Positions 63,627-64,000 of a DNA stretch of 64,000 nt are shown piece after piece. A model generated the notes under the pieces. It was not told the DNA's origin, made no database searches, and saw only the letters and a list, made by a program, of their open reading frames with translations. This DNA is from JABGQS01 sp963674545 (GTDB taxonomy: Bacteria > Bacillota > Clostridia > Christensenellales > SZUA-584). A program made the translations under genes and the position numbers. The stretch is from assembly GCA_963674545.2 (NCBI GenBank), contig CAXXFB010000001.1:1178001-1242000 (forward strand), written 5' to 3'. The number at the start of each line of letters is the position of its first letter. Positions within the stretch are counted from its first letter, which is position 1.

Positions 63627-64000
63627 TTATGTCTTTTTCTTATTGCTACCAGCTAAGAGCAATGCCAACATAACAATGATTACTTTTAGGACTACATCGA
63701 ATAAACTCGCGATATAAGTAAACGCTGCTGCCCTGAGAACTCTATGGGCATATTCGAGTTCATATTTTGTAAACAATCCTGACTCAGACATCACATTTAG
63801 CGCTCTGCGGCTAGCATCGTATTCAACTGGCAATAACATTGCCCTGGTTAGTATAGTTATTGAGATTAATGTAATCGCAATATTTATAATAGTATTATCT
63901 CTTGTAAAAAGGGCTATAAGTACAAGGATTGATGTTGTAATAATGCCCAGCCCGGTCAAAGGATTTGTTATGCGCTGTGCTTTGAGCCCTGCATATCCTT
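63627..64000 (-). CDS. YugP-like zinc metallopeptidase (C-terminal part; gene runs off the right edge)
   Basis: Membrane metallopeptidase of the neutral Zn-peptidase family. The visible C-terminal 124 residues include LLPVEYDASRRALNVM, ELEYAHRVLRAAAFTYIAS and hydrophobic helices, which are hallmarks of the family. The catalytic HExxH is expected beyond the window. It is 64 bp upstream of the AAA+ gene on the same strand and may mark the chromosomal side of the island. Confidence 0.78.
   Translation of the reverse strand, partial: GYAGLKAQRITNPLTGLGIITTSILVLIALFTRDNTIINIAITLISITILTRAMLLPVEYDASRRALNVMSESGLFTKYELEYAHRVLRAAAFTYIASLFDVVLKVIIVMLALLLAGSNKKKT

Noticed and set aside
63627..63959. Separate small membrane protein starting at 63959
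   Set aside because: The frame stays open to the window edge and the sequence is the C-terminal part of a YugP-like protease.
1..64000. CRISPR array or cas genes
   Set aside because: No series of spaced identical repeats and no Cas-like protein were found.

Overview
The window looks like chromosome of an anaerobic Firmicute of class Clostridia: strong AGGAGG-type ribosome binding sites, sugar ABC-transporter operons, AraC and DeoR regulators, a MobV/serine-recombinase mobile element of the kind found in gut Clostridia, and a YugP-type membrane protease at the right edge. I cannot name genus or species.

Region 1 (1-25.6 kb) is mostly metabolic. A partial ECF-transporter S component (left edge), a DUF6125 protein and an alpha/beta hydrolase are followed by an L-rhamnose catabolic operon on the minus strand (rhaA isomerase, rhaD-type class II aldolase, rhaB kinase, PHP-domain protein). 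An AraC regulator is divergent, across an intergenic palindrome. A second minus-strand operon carries a rhamnose-type ABC transporter (ATPase, two permeases, lipoprotein), a cyclase-family hydrolase, an SDR and rhaM mutarotase. A third unit (SDR, DeoR repressor, a second sugar ABC transporter, CutC) lies divergent to a glycerol-1-phosphate-dehydrogenase-like gene. Repeated TTTCGT motifs suggest one DeoR regulon. At 23.7-25.3 kb sits a small phage-like remnant (ArpU/RinA-like protein, zinc-ribbon protein, two divergent XRE regulators with three shared operators), next to a tRNA-Ala(GGC).

Region 2 (25.7-36.7 kb) is an accessory block bounded by degenerate tRNA-Met-like relics. It holds a four-gene catabolic operon (two UroD-like proteins, a D-2-hydroxyacid dehydrogenase, an HpaI-type aldolase) and an AraC regulator. 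The two are separated by an IS256-family element with an 8-bp target duplication; both its terminal inverted repeats have been hit at the mirror-image position by near-identical IS1182-family copies.

Region 3 (36.6-44.5 kb) is an integrated mobilizable element: a 53-aa protein, a MobV relaxase without a normal start codon, an IS110 element between the relaxase and a candidate oriT, ParM/ParR-like genes, a sigma-like protein, an XRE regulator and a large serine recombinase.

Region 4 (44.5-63.6 kb) is a defence-type island. After a frameshifted ADP-ribosylglycohydrolase come ten minus-strand genes: AAA+ ATPase, unknown 283-aa protein, AddB-like nuclease, AddA-like helicase-nuclease, small PD-(D/E)XK protein, membrane protein, RNase J-like beta-CASP protein, DUF6361 protein, a phospholipase D-type nuclease split by a 5-bp tandem duplication, and an SNF2-like helicase. 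This is the best candidate for an undescribed system. A YugP-like protease gene runs off the right edge.
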